Numbered from the stretch's first letter, positions 10,478-22,909 are shown. The stretch: DNA of 64,000 nucleotides from Malaya genurostris (GCF_030247185.1 NC_080572.1:101919698-101983697); one strand, 5' to 3'. The notes: generated by a model not told the origin, from the sequence alone. Numbers and translations: made by a program.

Positions 10478-12010
10478 ATTTATTTATAATCCATTTTTTG
10501 TTAACATTTATATACTGGCTACAATATTTTAGTGATACAATTTATATTTTTACATCTATGGTATTATCTGCTTAGTCTATGTTTTAATTTTTTATTTCTT
10601 GTTGTTTCAGTCCTAAATTGTTAGTGACTTTTATTTCATGTTTGAATTGATATCCTTGAAATTTTATATTTTTATCTACTTAACCTAAACTAACCTAACG
10701 TAACTCTAGCTGTAAAGCGCTCTAATAATGTTTAGAAGTTGAACATTTAGTTTTGAATTTATTGTGTGTGTTTTCAAATTTCTGCTCGATTGTTTCTTGT
10801 TCAGCAATTGTATGTACATAAGAAGTTCTAGTCCATGGAGGTAGATTCGGAGCCTTTCTTAAAAATTTGTTTTGAACGACTTGGAGCTTATTTTTATGAC
10901 ATTTTGCGCAATTTTTCCAAACTGGAACTGCATAATCAATGACTTGATAAACTATTCGCCTATAAACAGCTAGTTTGTTTTGAGGTGATAATTTAGATTT
11001 TCTGGGTAGAGAGATCTCAATAAAATGATGCATTTTAACACTATTTTGTCCACTTGTGACCTAAAGAGAAACTTGCTCTCCATGGTCAGTCCTAGATAAG
11101 CTGCCTCACTCAACCAATCTATTTTAAAGCCATTAATTTTAATTTTGCTATTCGCAGGTGCGAAAAGTCGGGGAGATTTAGAGTGTGGAAATATGACAGC
11201 TTGAGTTTTAGTTCCGTTGATGCATATTTTCCAACTGCTGAAATAATCAACCAGTACATCCATTCCTCTCTACATTTTGTTTACTAATGATCGAATTACG
11301 TGGTCTTTGTAGATGACGGAGGTGTCATCGGCAAACAGTTAGAGTACACCATCACCCGGAAGCTCCGGAACATGTGACGTGAAAATATTGAATAATATTG
11401 GCCCAACGATACTACCTTTAGAAACACCAGCGGGAACATGAAATTTATCTGATGATAAGTTGTTAACAAAGACTTCTGTTTAACAGACAGTTTTTTACTA
11501 TTTTGACTACATAGGTTGGGAAGTTGAGATAATGCATTTTATGAATAAGGTCATCGTGCAAGACATTGTCAAAAGCTTTTTTAACGTCTAACAAAATCAT
11601 GCCAGATGTTTTCGAAACAACTTTATTTCTTGAGAGAGTGTTATTGACTCTGACCAACTGGTGAATAGTAGAACGACCTCTTCTAAACCCAAATTGTTCT
11701 TCAGGAAAAGTGTTATTGGTGTCAAAAAACTCTAACAAACGGGGTGGGATTGCTTTTTCGAACATTTTGGACAGTGAAGATAAGAGACTAATCGGACGAA
11801 AGCTCTTTGGACAGGTGGGATCCTTTCCAGGCTTTTTATTGGGATCACTTTGGCCACTTTCCAACTAGAGGGGAAGTAGCTAAGAACCAAACATTGGTTG
11901 AAAATAGATGCAAGTTTTTGGAAAAATCTAACGTTAAGGTGTTTGAGCTCTATGTTGAAAATAGAGTCAGTTCTCTGGTACTGCCATCGATAAATATTTC
12001 TTAACCTAAT
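10478..12010 (-). pseudogene. Jockey-clade LINE fragment with reverse transcriptase
   Basis: On the minus strand the LINE reads from about 12010 down to a tail of ATTTATTT copies at 10478..10500. Reverse-transcriptase signatures appear in broken frames: SYFPSSWKVAKVIPI-like at about 11860..11900, then CPKSFRPISLLSSLSKMFEKAI and EEQFGFRRGRSTIHQLVRVNN, then LLDVKKAFDNV. C-terminal pieces with GLTMESKFLF and KIVLKC sit near 11000..11260. It resembles the Juan-like LINE at 57.6 kb but is a different family. The 5' part (endonuclease, ORF1) is absent and several frameshifts are present. Confidence 0.8.
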
Positions 12011-12095
12011 TAATGTTTTAGTGGTAGGATCAATGGTGATAGATTTACGGAATATTGGTATTTCTCTTATGATTATTAGTATTTCTTAAAAGTTT

Positions 12096-12695
12096 TTGCT
12101 GTATTCCTTGAACTTGGCATTCCTTGAAAACACTATACCGGAAGTCACCTCATTGAATTTTGAAACGAGCTCAAACATCGTTTATTGGTATCCAATCTGT
12201 TCTGGAAATTTTTTCCTTTTAAGTGTTTTTAAGGCTTATCGAAAAACCGGAGGATGTTATATTGGAATTCGAGACTACACCAAACATAGTTTTGCGACAT
12301 CTGTTTATTGAATACTTCCTAAAAAAAAACCCCATATTGTAAAGGTTTTCAAGAAATATCGATAAACCGGAAGTGGCCATTTTGGATTTCAGAACCACCA
12401 CAAACAACGTTTTCCGTCATCTACTCATCAATTCTGTGCCGAAAATACCCATATTGTAAGGGTTTTCTTGGCATATCAATCAACCAAAATACCTCAAACA
12501 TCATTTTCCGGAATCTACTCTTTAAACCCGTTCCAAAAATACTCATATTGTAGTAGTTTCCATGGAATATAAATGAGTCGGAAATCGCTTTCGATGTATT
12601 CCAAAACCTCTTTGGATTTGGTTCGTAAAAAGAGTTACTTTAAAAGAGGTAACGTATAAAAAGTGTTCGTAAACGGAGGTTTGGGTGTATTAATT
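12096..12695 (-). repeat. CTTCCGG fold-back repeat, partial copy with one terminus
   Basis: Inverted-orientation units of the 117-bp family (CCGGAAGTGGCC..., CATATTGTAAGGGTTTTC...) end at the family terminus, GTAAACGGAGGTTTGGGTGTA, near 12695. The left side shares a spacer (GAAAACACTATACCGGAAGTCACC-like) with about 18700..18760. Confidence 0.7.
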
Positions 12696-12699
12696 CGCT

Positions 12700-13019
12700 C
12701 GCTGGATAGTCGCTTTGGTATGTGTGCGGTGTGTTGATACCGTATTCACTGCTATTAAATACAAGTTAACTGTTTATTTTGATTCTCCGGTTACTAGCAG
12801 GCCAATTAAGAACTATCGGCGATAGATTTTTCGGGCCAAATTGTATCTCGGTGATTTGTTGATGGATTTGCCTCATTTAACTTGATTCGAAAACTTTAAT
12901 ATTGTCCATACAAAAATGTTTTAATTTGTCAATGGGTAGTGTGGGGAATGGTAACTCCATTTACATACGAACAACACGGTGGCGCGCAACTAGATTCAGT
13001 ATAAGTTGGTCTAATCTTG
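12700..13019. other. No gene recognised
   Basis: A+T-rich spacer. It contains the TTTGTTGATGGATTT repeat fragment mentioned under 7405..9150. Confidence 0.4.
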
Positions 13020-13272
13020 CTTCCAAGAATCTCATAGAAGGGATCCAGACTAAGTGTAACCGAAACGATGCAATGCAATGCAAATCGTTATGCAGTATCA
13101 AGTTGAACAAGTTGTTGTCCCACCGGGAATAAACGCTTCAAAAGATTCGGAACCTAGCACAAATGTGTTGCACGGATACACATATATAGAATTATCAGAT
13201 GTAATATCATATAGCATTAAAGATAAACTCAAGATAAGCCGATCTGCGATTTTACATGTATCATTTGACTAG
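13020..13272 (+). pseudogene. Degenerate Juan-like LINE 3' fragment
   Basis: This aligns by eye with the C-terminal part of the LINE at 58330..58620. Shared landmarks are ATCCAG.CTAAGTGTAA, CAAGTTGTTGTCCCACC.GGAATAAACGCTTCAAA and GATGTAATATCATATA. About 100 bases between them are missing or diverged. No functional frame remains. Confidence 0.65.
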
Positions 13273-13664
13273 GACCCCTCACTGAACTCGGTTCACCACA
13301 GTTAAATTATCATTTGCATCAAAACAACAAGCGTCTTATCATTATATGCGTTGTAACTATGACATTGTTCGTTCATGTATTAATAATATCCAGTTACAAT
13401 ATGAACAAAATTAAGGAATTTACTTGCGTATACTAATTTGATTCCTAATATGTAAAAGTGAAAATCAATTAAAGTAACAAAATATTCTGTGCAGACTGTT
13501 TCACATGATTTCTTCCTTTTACTGTTGCCATTGTACACACTTAAAAAAATCCCTGTGATTTTACATCTTATTAGATGCACATAAATGGAGCGTCGCAGTT
13601 CACGCAAATTCACGTGGTAGAACGTTTAATATTGTGTCTAAAACTCCATGAGATGAAATTCGTT

Positions 13665-13795
13665 GAAATAAAAAAAGAATACTGATAGCAACCGCCGCGA
13701 TTTGAACCGAGAATCATTGGATCGCATGTACGTCTGTTAATCGACTGAGCCACAGAAGCATACATCTGCTTGGTTGGTAAAAGGTGCATTTAAAT
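13665..13795 (-). repeat. tRNA-derived SINE-like element
   Basis: On the minus strand an A-box-like TGGCTCAGTCGATT (plus 13740..13753) is followed about 35 bases later by a B-box-like CGGTTCAAATC (plus 13700..13710), the spacing of a tRNA internal promoter. A run of T (AAAAAAAG on plus near 13671) follows. Nucleotide spacing and stems are degenerate for a working tRNA, so a Pol III-derived retroposon is the better reading. Confidence 0.5.
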
Positions 13796-13799
13796 TCAT

Positions 13800-16700
13800 A
13801 CAGTTGTACCTGCTAGCATAATGCCAGTTACAGTCGAAACCGGTAAAATTCAAGCTAATCTAACATTAAGTCAATACAAATGAAATTATCCGTCATTTGA
13901 CGAATTAGGTCTTTATGAAATCCATCGTATGAGGAATTAAGTCACCTGTATTATTCAGATTTTTTTGGTGTGTATTTTCAGACGCTTTCCGAAGATTATC
14001 GACGCTTTTTTAACGAAGGATCACTAAAATTTCACCATAACTGAGTTTATTGGTTGACGATTATTCACAACTAAACGCTAAAAGTTGAGTGAGCTTGTAA
14101 TTTGTCACTGTTTAGTGCATCCAAAATAATCTATATTTTTGTATTTATTATAGATACCTTGGAATTATTTCATTTTTAATGTATGTTAATCTTGCTAGGT
14201 CGTGTCTTGCATACAACCCTTCTTTTTTTTCAACACTTCCTACGTATCTGGCGAGATATGGCACATGGCTCCATCTTGCCGTAACCACGTAAGACTGATA
14301 CCTACTGATACATTTTGGGACCTTCCGGTGCGAGCACAAAAAAAACTGCTTCGAAGCGCGTAGCGTACGCGGTTCTCGTTTTGGAAAAATGCTGAAATCG
14401 AATCGTAAACAATAGTCAGTTGATTTATTCTCGCATTTCATCAAGGACACTACTGCCCTCTGCATAAAAAAAAACTACAAGGATCAGCCCCATGGGGTTG
14501 TTCGAGCCATTGATGTGGAACAAGGCAACCAAAATTTCTAATGATCTACAATCAAAAAATTCACTCAATCCGAACCAACACCGAACATCATTTGTCTTGA
14601 TTTGCATTTGTTTTATAACCGACGAAATTACACCATTAACCCAAATGCAAGCAATTATATCTTTGTACATACTTGCGATTTCGATAACTAAGCTTCTCTT
14701 CGCCAAGCTTGTGTTCAAGTTTTTTATGCAAGCAGTTTTTTAAGCCTTAAGTTTCTCTACCATTCTGCAATTTCGGTTGAAGCGATAAACTATTTCTCAT
14801 TATTAATCGAGTTCATCTAATATAAATTATAAATTAATCTTAAACACTCAAAATTTATCCAGGAGTTGTTGTCAATTTCTCATGGGAAAACGACATTACA
14901 TGGAATTCCGAGCTTGCATGACACAAGATCAGAGCATACCAATTAATGGCTGAGGCCAGTGTGTTTTAGGGTGTTTTAAAGGTCTATTTTCACGCTTCCA
15001 ACCTGATTCTCTCAGAAACAGTGACGAATATCACAAAACCCAACTGACAATCTTTTAGAAAATTAGTTTAGATTATTCTGTGAATATTTCAAAATGATTC
15101 ATTGACATTAGCGGTCGGGAAAGTCTTTTTTCTGAAGGAAGAATTGCTTAGCTGAAATCGCCGTCTTTCAACTTGCTCATTGAATATCTCGCCTTCAGAA
15201 GCATGGATCAAAAATTTATCCTGACAATGTCTAGATAATTTAATTTGAATGCGATTAGTGCATAAAAACATATATGTTGTCGCGATAAAAATTAAGTGAA
15301 TGTTATTTTTGTAATGGTAAGTCCATTTCTATGGCGGCACCATTTTTTTCTGCTCTTGTATCCTGGTAACGTAACGAAACATGAGAGAAAAATAAAATCG
15401 GCTCAGTAAGGCTGCCAAACAAGCGGTAGCTTTATTGGATTTTATGTGATGTAGTCAAACTTGTAACCGAAAATATCAAAACTTTCTAGGCCACCCGGCC
15501 ACATCGAGAGTCATTTTACACATTTAAGAGAGAGCATGGAGAGAAATGTAATACGGCAGCGATGTTTTATTTATAGATTCGCGTGCTTCCAACAGCTTCG
15601 CTTTTGCATCGATTGACCAATCAGAGCGATGCTCTCTCTGACCTGACCACATTTCTACGTATAGTTTTTCTTGAATTTCTGATTTGCACCCCTATATAGA
15701 AAATAAAGATGTGTTCCACATAAAAAAATATCACTCCATTCCATTTTACCGATCGCGATTAATCGCTTTCTTTTCAGTGTACAATCTTTTTGGAGCGTTG
15801 ATTGATTTTCAACAACTTATTTTTGGACACCACTTTGTACACGATTTTTGAGTTGCAAAGATTTTAAGAAATAACATGCAAAAGTACATTCGCTTTCAGT
15901 CGAAAAATAAGTCTTCAGTCGAATTGATCCCTCCAATCGTGCAAAATAAAGTGTCAAGTTTCATCCGGTATGTGGAATTCACCACCATTTTTTGGAATTG
16001 CTCGACTAATATTTGTTAGAGAAAGCAAAGATTCATACCTTCCACCTCATAACACTCCCAAAAAAATCCTACTGTCCTACTAGGGCTCGAGCGCACAAAA
16101 TTGCACCGCTCAAATATGGCACGAAGAGCAATGCTTTCATTTTATTATTTGGCACAATGACGACTACGGCATGCGATGAGTGGATGATGAAAAGAACTCT
16201 TTTTTCACTCTGCTACAGTACATAGCTAAGAGTGTGCTTGGCCTCTAGATTGGAGCTTTCAGAGCAGTAATATGAACATGTCAAAGATCAAAAACAATTT
16301 GGCAGCTGAATCGTGCCTTACTAGTCGTATAGTAAGCCCATGGCAACAGTGGCAGAACGGGAAAAATATGGGTTGCACTTTATTTGATGGCATTAGAATT
16401 CAACACCATGATATTGTGAGGGTCTCATAGTTATAGTTTAAAAAAAGCAGTACGTTGCATTGAATTCAAGTAGCTTCTGATTGCTGTGAATTTGTTCTAC
16501 TTCTACTTAGAATTATTTCGATCAGTGTTTTTGTTAATGCTAATTATTCGAATTCATTCAAGCTACCTTGTTCGCCATCAGTAATGAATCTTTTCCTAGA
16601 CTCAATTTGTCGATCGCATCAATGGAAGGTTCAGGCCACCAGGTTAAATTATTCTGACAATGTCTGAACCCTTTCAGAAAGGGTGTACATCCAACGTCAA
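13800..16700. other. No gene recognised
   Basis: Only short frames (under 105 codons) with no recognisable homology. A CCAAT-containing stretch near 15615 (TTGACCAATCAGAGCG) and TATATAG near 15692 look promoter-like, but no coding region follows them. Some of this could be intron or intergenic DNA of an unseen gene. Confidence 0.35.
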
Positions 16701-16778
16701 AAAAATAAATGAAAACCGGTAGGTTTCCCTTCCTTTAAATTCAATAATTTATGGTAACCCATTCCCTAATATTTTCAG

Positions 16779-16867
16779 ATTACGCCGAAGAAGATTTTTC
16801 TAAGGACTTTGGTATGAACTTTAATCCTTCAAAGAAAAATGGATCGAAGTGCTCGATGAAGTGTTAA
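16779..16867 (+). CDS. Candidate terminal coding exon, function unknown
   Basis: A pyrimidine-rich tract leads to ATATTTTCAG at 16769..16778. Next comes an 88-base open segment ending in TAA at 16865..16867. Read in the frame that starts with two bases of a split codon, it gives YAEEDFSKDFGMNFNPSKK followed by a Cys-containing end (CSMKC). The codons look non-random and the residues are strongly charged. No partner exon was found upstream, and the segment is short enough to arise by chance. I do not recognise the protein. Confidence 0.25.
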
Positions 16868-16869
16868 TT

Positions 16870-17713
16870 TTCCCTAAACCCCTATTTCAACACACCTATT
16901 AGTGTTATTTATATACACATCAATATCAAATTTCAAAGTTTTTAAAATCGGGTCACAGCTATTCGATTGCTTATACTTTTTATAAGAGGAATGCAAAAAA
17001 GATAGATGCACAGCTAATGTATGTTCTGTGACAACTCTGAGATCCTATAAAAAACCATTAGATAACCGGATTGTGATCCGCGAGAACTGAATATCTGAAA
17101 TCCTGTATTAATCCACCGTGGAATCACGCAATTTCCATTGTAATCTTTATCAGATCTCGATTAATTTCGGAGTCTTTTGACTACTGCTTCTGGTGTTTCC
17201 GGAATTGGACAACCGAGGACCGGTATAGCTGAAATGAGTGTTTTTAGTCACCATCACGATTTTTAAAATGAAATGATAGAAAGATCCATTTTGAAGATAT
17301 CGATCCCTTTTTGTGTCGTTATTTGTATGAAGGTTTGAAATTTTTAACATTCATCCCACCGGAACCGAAAGTCAAATCCAGACAAAATTCAATAATACGT
17401 AATGGGATGTCTAAACCATTCAATAGGTTGAACATTTGTGAGAATCGGTTCAATAAACTGTGAGAAATAGATGAAAGTTCTAAAACAGAGTACCAGCTAC
17501 TAGTTTCAGTGCTTCCGAAGCCGGAAACCGATATAGCCTAGTTGAGTTTGTGCGATCATCTGTTTGAATAATGTTTAAACAAGTTTAAAAAATTCTGCAT
17601 ATTTTTGTGTCATCGTTCTTATGACGCATGGAAAATTGCAGTATCCTCTTGTATTTCCGAAATCAAGAGCCGGGTCAGAATAAAATCGTCACGTCATAAG
17701 ACGAACTAAAAAA
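16870..17713. other. No gene recognised; dispersed repeat fragments
   Basis: Contains fragments such as CCGGAACCGAAAGTCAAATCC related to the dispersed GGAACCGGAAGTCGGATCC family that is expanded at 44 kb. No coding potential. Confidence 0.4.
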
Positions 17714-17940
17714 CCTGTTTTAATCCACCTAGTGGTGTAATGATGCCTTTCTCATATATAACACTGTGGTATTCTATTCTAAATGTTTCTTTTCGATTTT
17801 TGAAAGAAATCAAGGGATTGTTTGTGCATTAACTAGTATAACATAGAGAATGAAACAGTTCTCTGATCGGTTAGGTCATCCTTAAGAAAACGAACTGGGT
17901 TCACTATTATATGCACTTCCGGCACCGGAACCCGAGAAAC
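17714..17940 (+). repeat. Left end of the CCTGTTTTAATCC non-autonomous element
   Basis: Begins with the same left terminus (CCTGTTTTAATCCACCTAG, then GCCTTTCTCATAT) as the elements at 43552 and 53969. It is interrupted at about 17941 by a fold-back repeat. Confidence 0.65.
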
Positions 17941-19190
17941 GGTACACCCAAACCTCCGTTCACGAACACTTTTTTTACGTTACCTCTTTTTACGTAACTC
18001 TTTTCACGAACCAAACCTCAAATAACGTAAACTTTTTTTACGAACCTACTTAGTAAAAAGAGGTTTTGGCATACATCGAAAGGCATTTTCGACTCCATGG
18101 AAACTACTACAATATTGGTATTTTTGAAAAGGGTTTAAAGAGTAGATTCCGGAAATGATGTTTGAGGTATTTTGGAAATTAAAGATGACGACTTCCGGTT
18201 AATTGATATTCTTCGAAAACCCTTACAATATGAGTATTTTCGTGAGTAGATGTCGGAAAACGATATCTGAGATGGTTCTTAAATCCAAGATGGCGACTTC
18301 CGGTTGATTGATATTCCTTGAAAACCCTTACAATATGGGTATTTTCTGAATGGGGTTGATGAGTAGATGTCGAAAAACGATGTTTTAGGTGGTTCTAAAG
18401 TACAAGATGACGATTTCTGATTTATCGATATTCCTTGAAAACCTTAACAATATGGGTATTTTTGGAAAGTATTTAATAAACAGATGCCGCAAAACTATGT
18501 TTGGTGTCGTCTCGAATTCCAATATAACATCCTCCGGTTTATCGATATGCCTTATAAACCCTTTAAAGAAAGAATTTTGCGAAACATATTGGATACCAAT
18601 AAAAGATGTTTGAGTTCGGGCAACCGGTGAACGACCGTAACTAGGTTAAAACCGGGTATAAATAAACGATATTATAATAATAATAATGTTTGAGTTCGTT
18701 TCAAAATTCAATGAGGTGACTTCCGGTATAGTGTTAAAAAGGAATACCAAGTTCAGGGAAAATGCAAAAACTTTAAAAAAATGCTAATAAACCGGAAGTC
18801 ACTGTTTTGCAATTCGAAACCACCTCAAATATCATTTTTCGACGTCTACTTATTAATCTCTTTCGGAAAGTACCCATATTGTAAGGGGTTTCAAGGAATA
18901 TCAACAAACCGGAAGTCGCCATCTTGGATTTCAGAGCCACCTCAAACATCGTTTTCTGACATCTACTCATAAATCCCGTTCAGAAAATACACATATTGTT
19001 AGGGGTTTTAGGCAATCTCAATGAACCGGAAGCCGCCATCTTTAATTTTGAAACGAGCCCAAACATCATTTTATTGCACTTACTTTTCACATCCGTTCCG
19101 AAAATGACCATATGATGCGCGGTTTCCACATCAATTACACAAAACTTTTTTCATGAAGTAAATTCCAAATAACGTAAACTTTTTTACGAA
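17941..19190. mobile_element. Fold-back element of 117-bp CTTCCGG units
   Basis: Starts with the terminus TACACCCAAACCTCCGTT and a subterminal zone of repeated CGTAA/TTACG motifs. Forward units follow (18110..18560: GATGGCGACTTCCGG, AACGATGTTT), then a non-repeat spacer, then units in inverted orientation (18780..19140: CCGGAAGTCGCCATCTTGG). The right edge has ACGTAAAC remnants at about 19160..19190. No protein is encoded. This arrangement suits a non-autonomous DNA element. Confidence 0.65.
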
Positions 19191-19194
19191 TCGT

Positions 19195-19564
19195 GTAATC
19201 GAAGTCAATTCGTACGGCCAAAAACTAACATGACGTACAAACTGTACTAGTTTGACGATTTAAATGTTTGTTGTATCCGAAAATATGCAGTACTTTTTTT
19301 AGGACCAAAAGACCTTTCATTTGACCCTAAGATTGACGGGTTTAAGTACAGTTTCCAACATTTTTTTACGGTTTTTGTTCCGCCTGTTTAAGTGACGGTG
19401 TACAATATTGAACACACTTAACCCTATAACTCCGGAACCGGAAGTCGATTTCGGATGAAATTCAAGAACTCAATATGAAACTGAAAGACCTTTCATTTGA
19501 ATCTAAGTTTGTGGAAATCGGTCAAACCTTCGCTGAGAAAAGTGAGTGAGATCCATTTTGGTGC

Positions 19565-19595
<31 letters not shown>

Positions 19596-19605
19596 TGTAT
19601 ATGTG
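19195..19605 (+). repeat. GGAACCGGAAGTCG dispersed repeat with TATG microsatellite
   Basis: One diverged monomer of the 329-bp unit found at 44 kb (GTGACGGTGTACAATATTGAACACAC at about 19393, ACCTTTCATTTGAATCTAAG at about 19490, GTGAGTGAGATCC at about 19540). A (TATG)n run at 19567..19601 follows. Confidence 0.75.
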
Positions 19606-19689
19606 AAGCCACCATCAGTTCAAGGCATTACCAATGTATGCGGGTAGACTTACAGTAGATCCGAATTTAATTATCAGATAGCTTTCATA

Positions 19690-19965
19690 TTATTACTGTT
19701 AAGAAGGCCAAAATGGGTTATTTGGACCCGGCGCCTTCCAGCAATAACATCCAGCCATATAATAAAGATTTTCGCTGTACCAGCTTAAACCCGCCTGATG
19801 GTTTGTTTGTTAGAAGGGCGCGTCTTACTCATTTCAGACCTTCAGGGAGAAACACGAAGTTTCTCCCATGTGACTCAGGTTGGCAATCCACTCCATCATC
19901 CAGTCATTCACTTGTAAGATACCCTGATGCACTCCCTGCCCCTCACCATTGTAATAAAATAATAT
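19690..19965. other. Unassigned segment preceding an AT-rich array
   Basis: Slightly more GC-rich than its surroundings, with an 84-codon plus-strand frame that has no recognisable homology. Probably part of the repeat that continues to the right (CATCATCC-like motifs recur at 20140). Confidence 0.3.
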
Positions 19966-20130
19966 AATATTTGTGACGAAGTACAATATAGTAAAATAAT
20001 AAGACATAATATAATATCATTTAATATAATACAATACAACAAATCGTCATACAATATAACATAATAAAATATAACATAGAGCAATATAATATCACATAAT
20101 ATAACATATATACTACAATATATTATCCTA

Positions 20131-20950
20131 TAGAAGGGTTCCGTCATCATCCATCATCTCCGTTCCGCTATCCACTCATGTTCGAAAACTGACAATTATA
20201 GTAAAATCTGCTATCTCTTATCGATATGTTGACTATAGTGTTTGTCCGAAGAAAAGATGCCTACATTCCGTATCTCCTCGAAGTAATGACAGCAACATTA
20301 TTATATAAGTAAAATCAAATAATATAACTCATTATAATATAATATAATATAATACAATATTATATAATATAATACAATACATATAGTATAACATAATACA
20401 ATATAATACAATATAATATAATATAACATAATATAATATAACATAGTATAATATAATATAATATAATACAATATACCATACTATAGAAGGGTTTCCGTTA
20501 TCATCCTTCATCTCCCTCCGCTAGTCAACTCATGCGCTAAAACTGACAATTATAGTGACATAAGCTATCTCTTATCAATATGTTGACTATAGTGGTTGGA
20601 CGAACAAAGATGCCTACATTCCGTACCTCCGCGATGTTATAACAGCAGCAGTATTATATAATTAAAATCAAATAATATAACTCATTATAATATAATAAAA
20701 TATAATACTATATTATATACTATAATACAATACATATAGTATAATATAATACAACATAACATAATATAATACAATACATATAGTATAACATAATACAATA
20801 TAATATAATATAATACAATATACTATACTATAGCAGGGTTTACGTTATCATCCTTCATCTCCCTCCGCTAGACAACTCAAGTGCGAAAACTGACAATTGT
20901 GAAATATGCTACCTCTTGCTATTGTCAATTGAACAGAATATGAAAAAATG
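20131..20950. repeat. Tandem repeat of about 350 bp in AT-rich DNA
   Basis: The landmark TATAG(A/C)AGGGTT recurs at about 20130, 20482 and 20830, giving periods of 352 and 348 bases. Each unit has a non-repetitive half (CATCATCTCC..., AAACTGACAATTATAG, ATGCCTACATTCCGTA) and a half made of TAATATAATACAATA-type simple sequence. Similar AT simple sequence also fills 19960..20130. The last unit is truncated. Confidence 0.8.
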
Positions 20951-21079
20951 TTTAAGGAACGATCTCACCAGTATCCTGAATCCTGTATTTAACGTATTTT
21001 CAGTAATGTGTCTTGGTCGATCGCTTTACCACCTAAATTACGTGCGGTAGACACTAAATCATGCGGCCAAGATGACGCG

Positions 21080-21363
21080 AGTTAAATAATTCCTTACCTA
21101 AACCTCTTTTTAAAAAAGAACAACCACTTGGTTCACTGCCTAGAATTAAACTAAACTTTATTCTTTCATTCGATTATGTCTACAGTTCATACTGCCGAAT
21201 TGCACTTTCTAGTCAACGTGACGCTCCTCCGCTCCCACGGATCGATGCCCTCAGGTACAAAATGCTCCGTCGGCGCTCCTGTCTGTCCCGTCGGGTCGGC
21301 GCCGATGCTAACGTGTCGTCAGCGATTCTCGCTGCCCTCGTTCGGGTAGTTCCGTTGCTAACT
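21080..21363 (-). repeat. Errantivirus 3' LTR
   Basis: 284 bp. On the minus strand it begins AGTTAGCAACGG and ends TTATTTAACT. A polyadenylation hexamer AATAAA is present (plus 21157..21162). The first six bases of the LTR also encode the last residue and the stop codon of env. On the minus strand AGGAAGGACG immediately precedes it, a plausible polypurine tract. Confidence 0.93.
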
Positions 21364-22909
21364 CGTCCTTCCTAAGAGATGAGGTTCCGTACGAATCACT
21401 TCTCTGATTGTCAAATGTCTAATGTTGGGTTGGATGTCTGGTACTGGATCTTCGACTGTTGTGGTCGGGGCTGCCTGTTGTATGTTTATTGTAGATGATC
21501 TATGGATGAGAAATCTAAGGAGAAATGCTATACCGATTAAGCTAGGTAGGGACATAATTCCCCCAAAAAGAGACAGTGTTGGCCACTTTATACTATTGGT
21601 TGATAGTCGGATAACGTCTAACTCCTTCCTCGTTTCCAGATGGAGTTTATGTAGATGGTCCAGGCTGATGTTTAGGATCTCTTGGTGCATTTTTACCGCG
21701 ATTCCGTCTAAGGGTAGTTGTATTGGGTTTCCCGGTAAGGTTTTCATTCTTGAGTTATATGAAGCGTTATTGATGTATAACTGGCAATTTCTGAAGAAAA
21801 CTACGAATGGTCCGGTCAGGTTTCTGTTTGTTATGCCACAATTTGATGATAGGGTGAAATTTTTTATTGTGTTTATGAACAAGTGTTGGTTGTCTAGAAA
21901 GATAACTTCTTCTTCGACTGGGTTGACGGTGAAATTACAAGTTGCCTGTTCTCCTTTCAATAGCTTCGGTATGCATGTTGAATTGTCCAAGTTGATTTCG
22001 TTTGCATTGAATATAGTAGGTTCGATTGAGTTTATGGAGTAAACCTCATCTTTGTGAGTTAGATAAAATCGATGATCTATATGAATTTGCTTATTTTTGT
22101 GAATGATCGGGTATAGTCGTACTTTGTTGAATATTCTGGGGTCGAGTTTTGGCATTTTTATCATGAGAGCAATTTCCAGATTGTTAGTTGCCACTGATGT
22201 CGTCGCATAATTCGTTGCCTCCAAAGCAGTATGAACTGTTATATTTTCCCTAGCTAAATCATTAATTAAGATATCTATTTCACGCTGGCTTAGAATTTTT
22301 TCGTTTACTATTCCTAGTTTAGCCAACATGATTGCATCAGTTATTTGGTTCAATTTCTTGGATAAGTAATTCAGATGAAACAATATCTTAGTAGAATACA
22401 TTTCGATTGATCTTGTGTTGAACAAATTAATCGCCTTTTTGGTTTCGAACATTGCTTCTTTCAATTGTAGGTTTATCTCACGGTTAATTCTGATCTGCTC
22501 ATTATTGTTCGTAACTAAATTATTTATGGTAGAATTGATGATTCTCAAATCATTGGCATCTGGACTGCCGGCTATAAATTTCCAAACTGTACCTACACTA
22601 TCCCAACGTTTATGCCGTCTGATTGGGTCTATGCTTTTTAATGCGAAATCTATTTCGTTGAATTTTTCTTCTACTAGGTCAGAGAATTGATTTTGGCTAA
22701 AGTTTTCGAACTGATCCCTAAGGCTTTTTACTTGCATTCTAATGGTCGTTAAATTGAAGTAGTGAATGTAATACGTGTGGTCAAGTTTGATCCGTGCCTC
22801 GCCTTGATCGAAGATCAGGACTGGCTGGCGTCCTACGTCCCGTAAGTCGGCTGTCACATCGTGTCTTGATAGTAGTTGGTCTGGTTGAATGAATAATAGC
22901 AGTAGCAAT
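21358..22909 (-). CDS. Env, baculovirus F-like fusion glycoprotein
   Basis: An open frame of about 516 residues. A leucine-rich hydrophobic start (LLLLLF) acts as a signal-peptide candidate. A furin-type site RHKR lies at about 98-101, followed at once by a segment with the G-x3-K-x-I-x-G pattern (about 105-120) typical of the fusion peptide in insect errantivirus Env and baculovirus F proteins. Several N-x-S/T glycosylation motifs follow, then a membrane span at about 445-467 and a cytoplasmic tail of about 48 residues. The protein would sit in the membrane and mediate fusion of particles with cells. The frame has no ATG before the signal-like stretch (22908 is TTG, and the first ATG is near residue 58). 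It opens at a strong splice acceptor, so a spliced message must supply the start. The stop codon TAG (21358..21360) is inside the LTR. Confidence 0.92.

Noticed and set aside
15590..15720. CCAAT and TATA-like motifs as a histone-type promoter
   Set aside because: No coding sequence follows in either direction, and single motifs are common by chance in A+T-rich DNA.
21422..22042. 206-codon plus-strand ORF opposite env
   Set aside because: Shadow of the minus-strand env coding frame. No independent homology.
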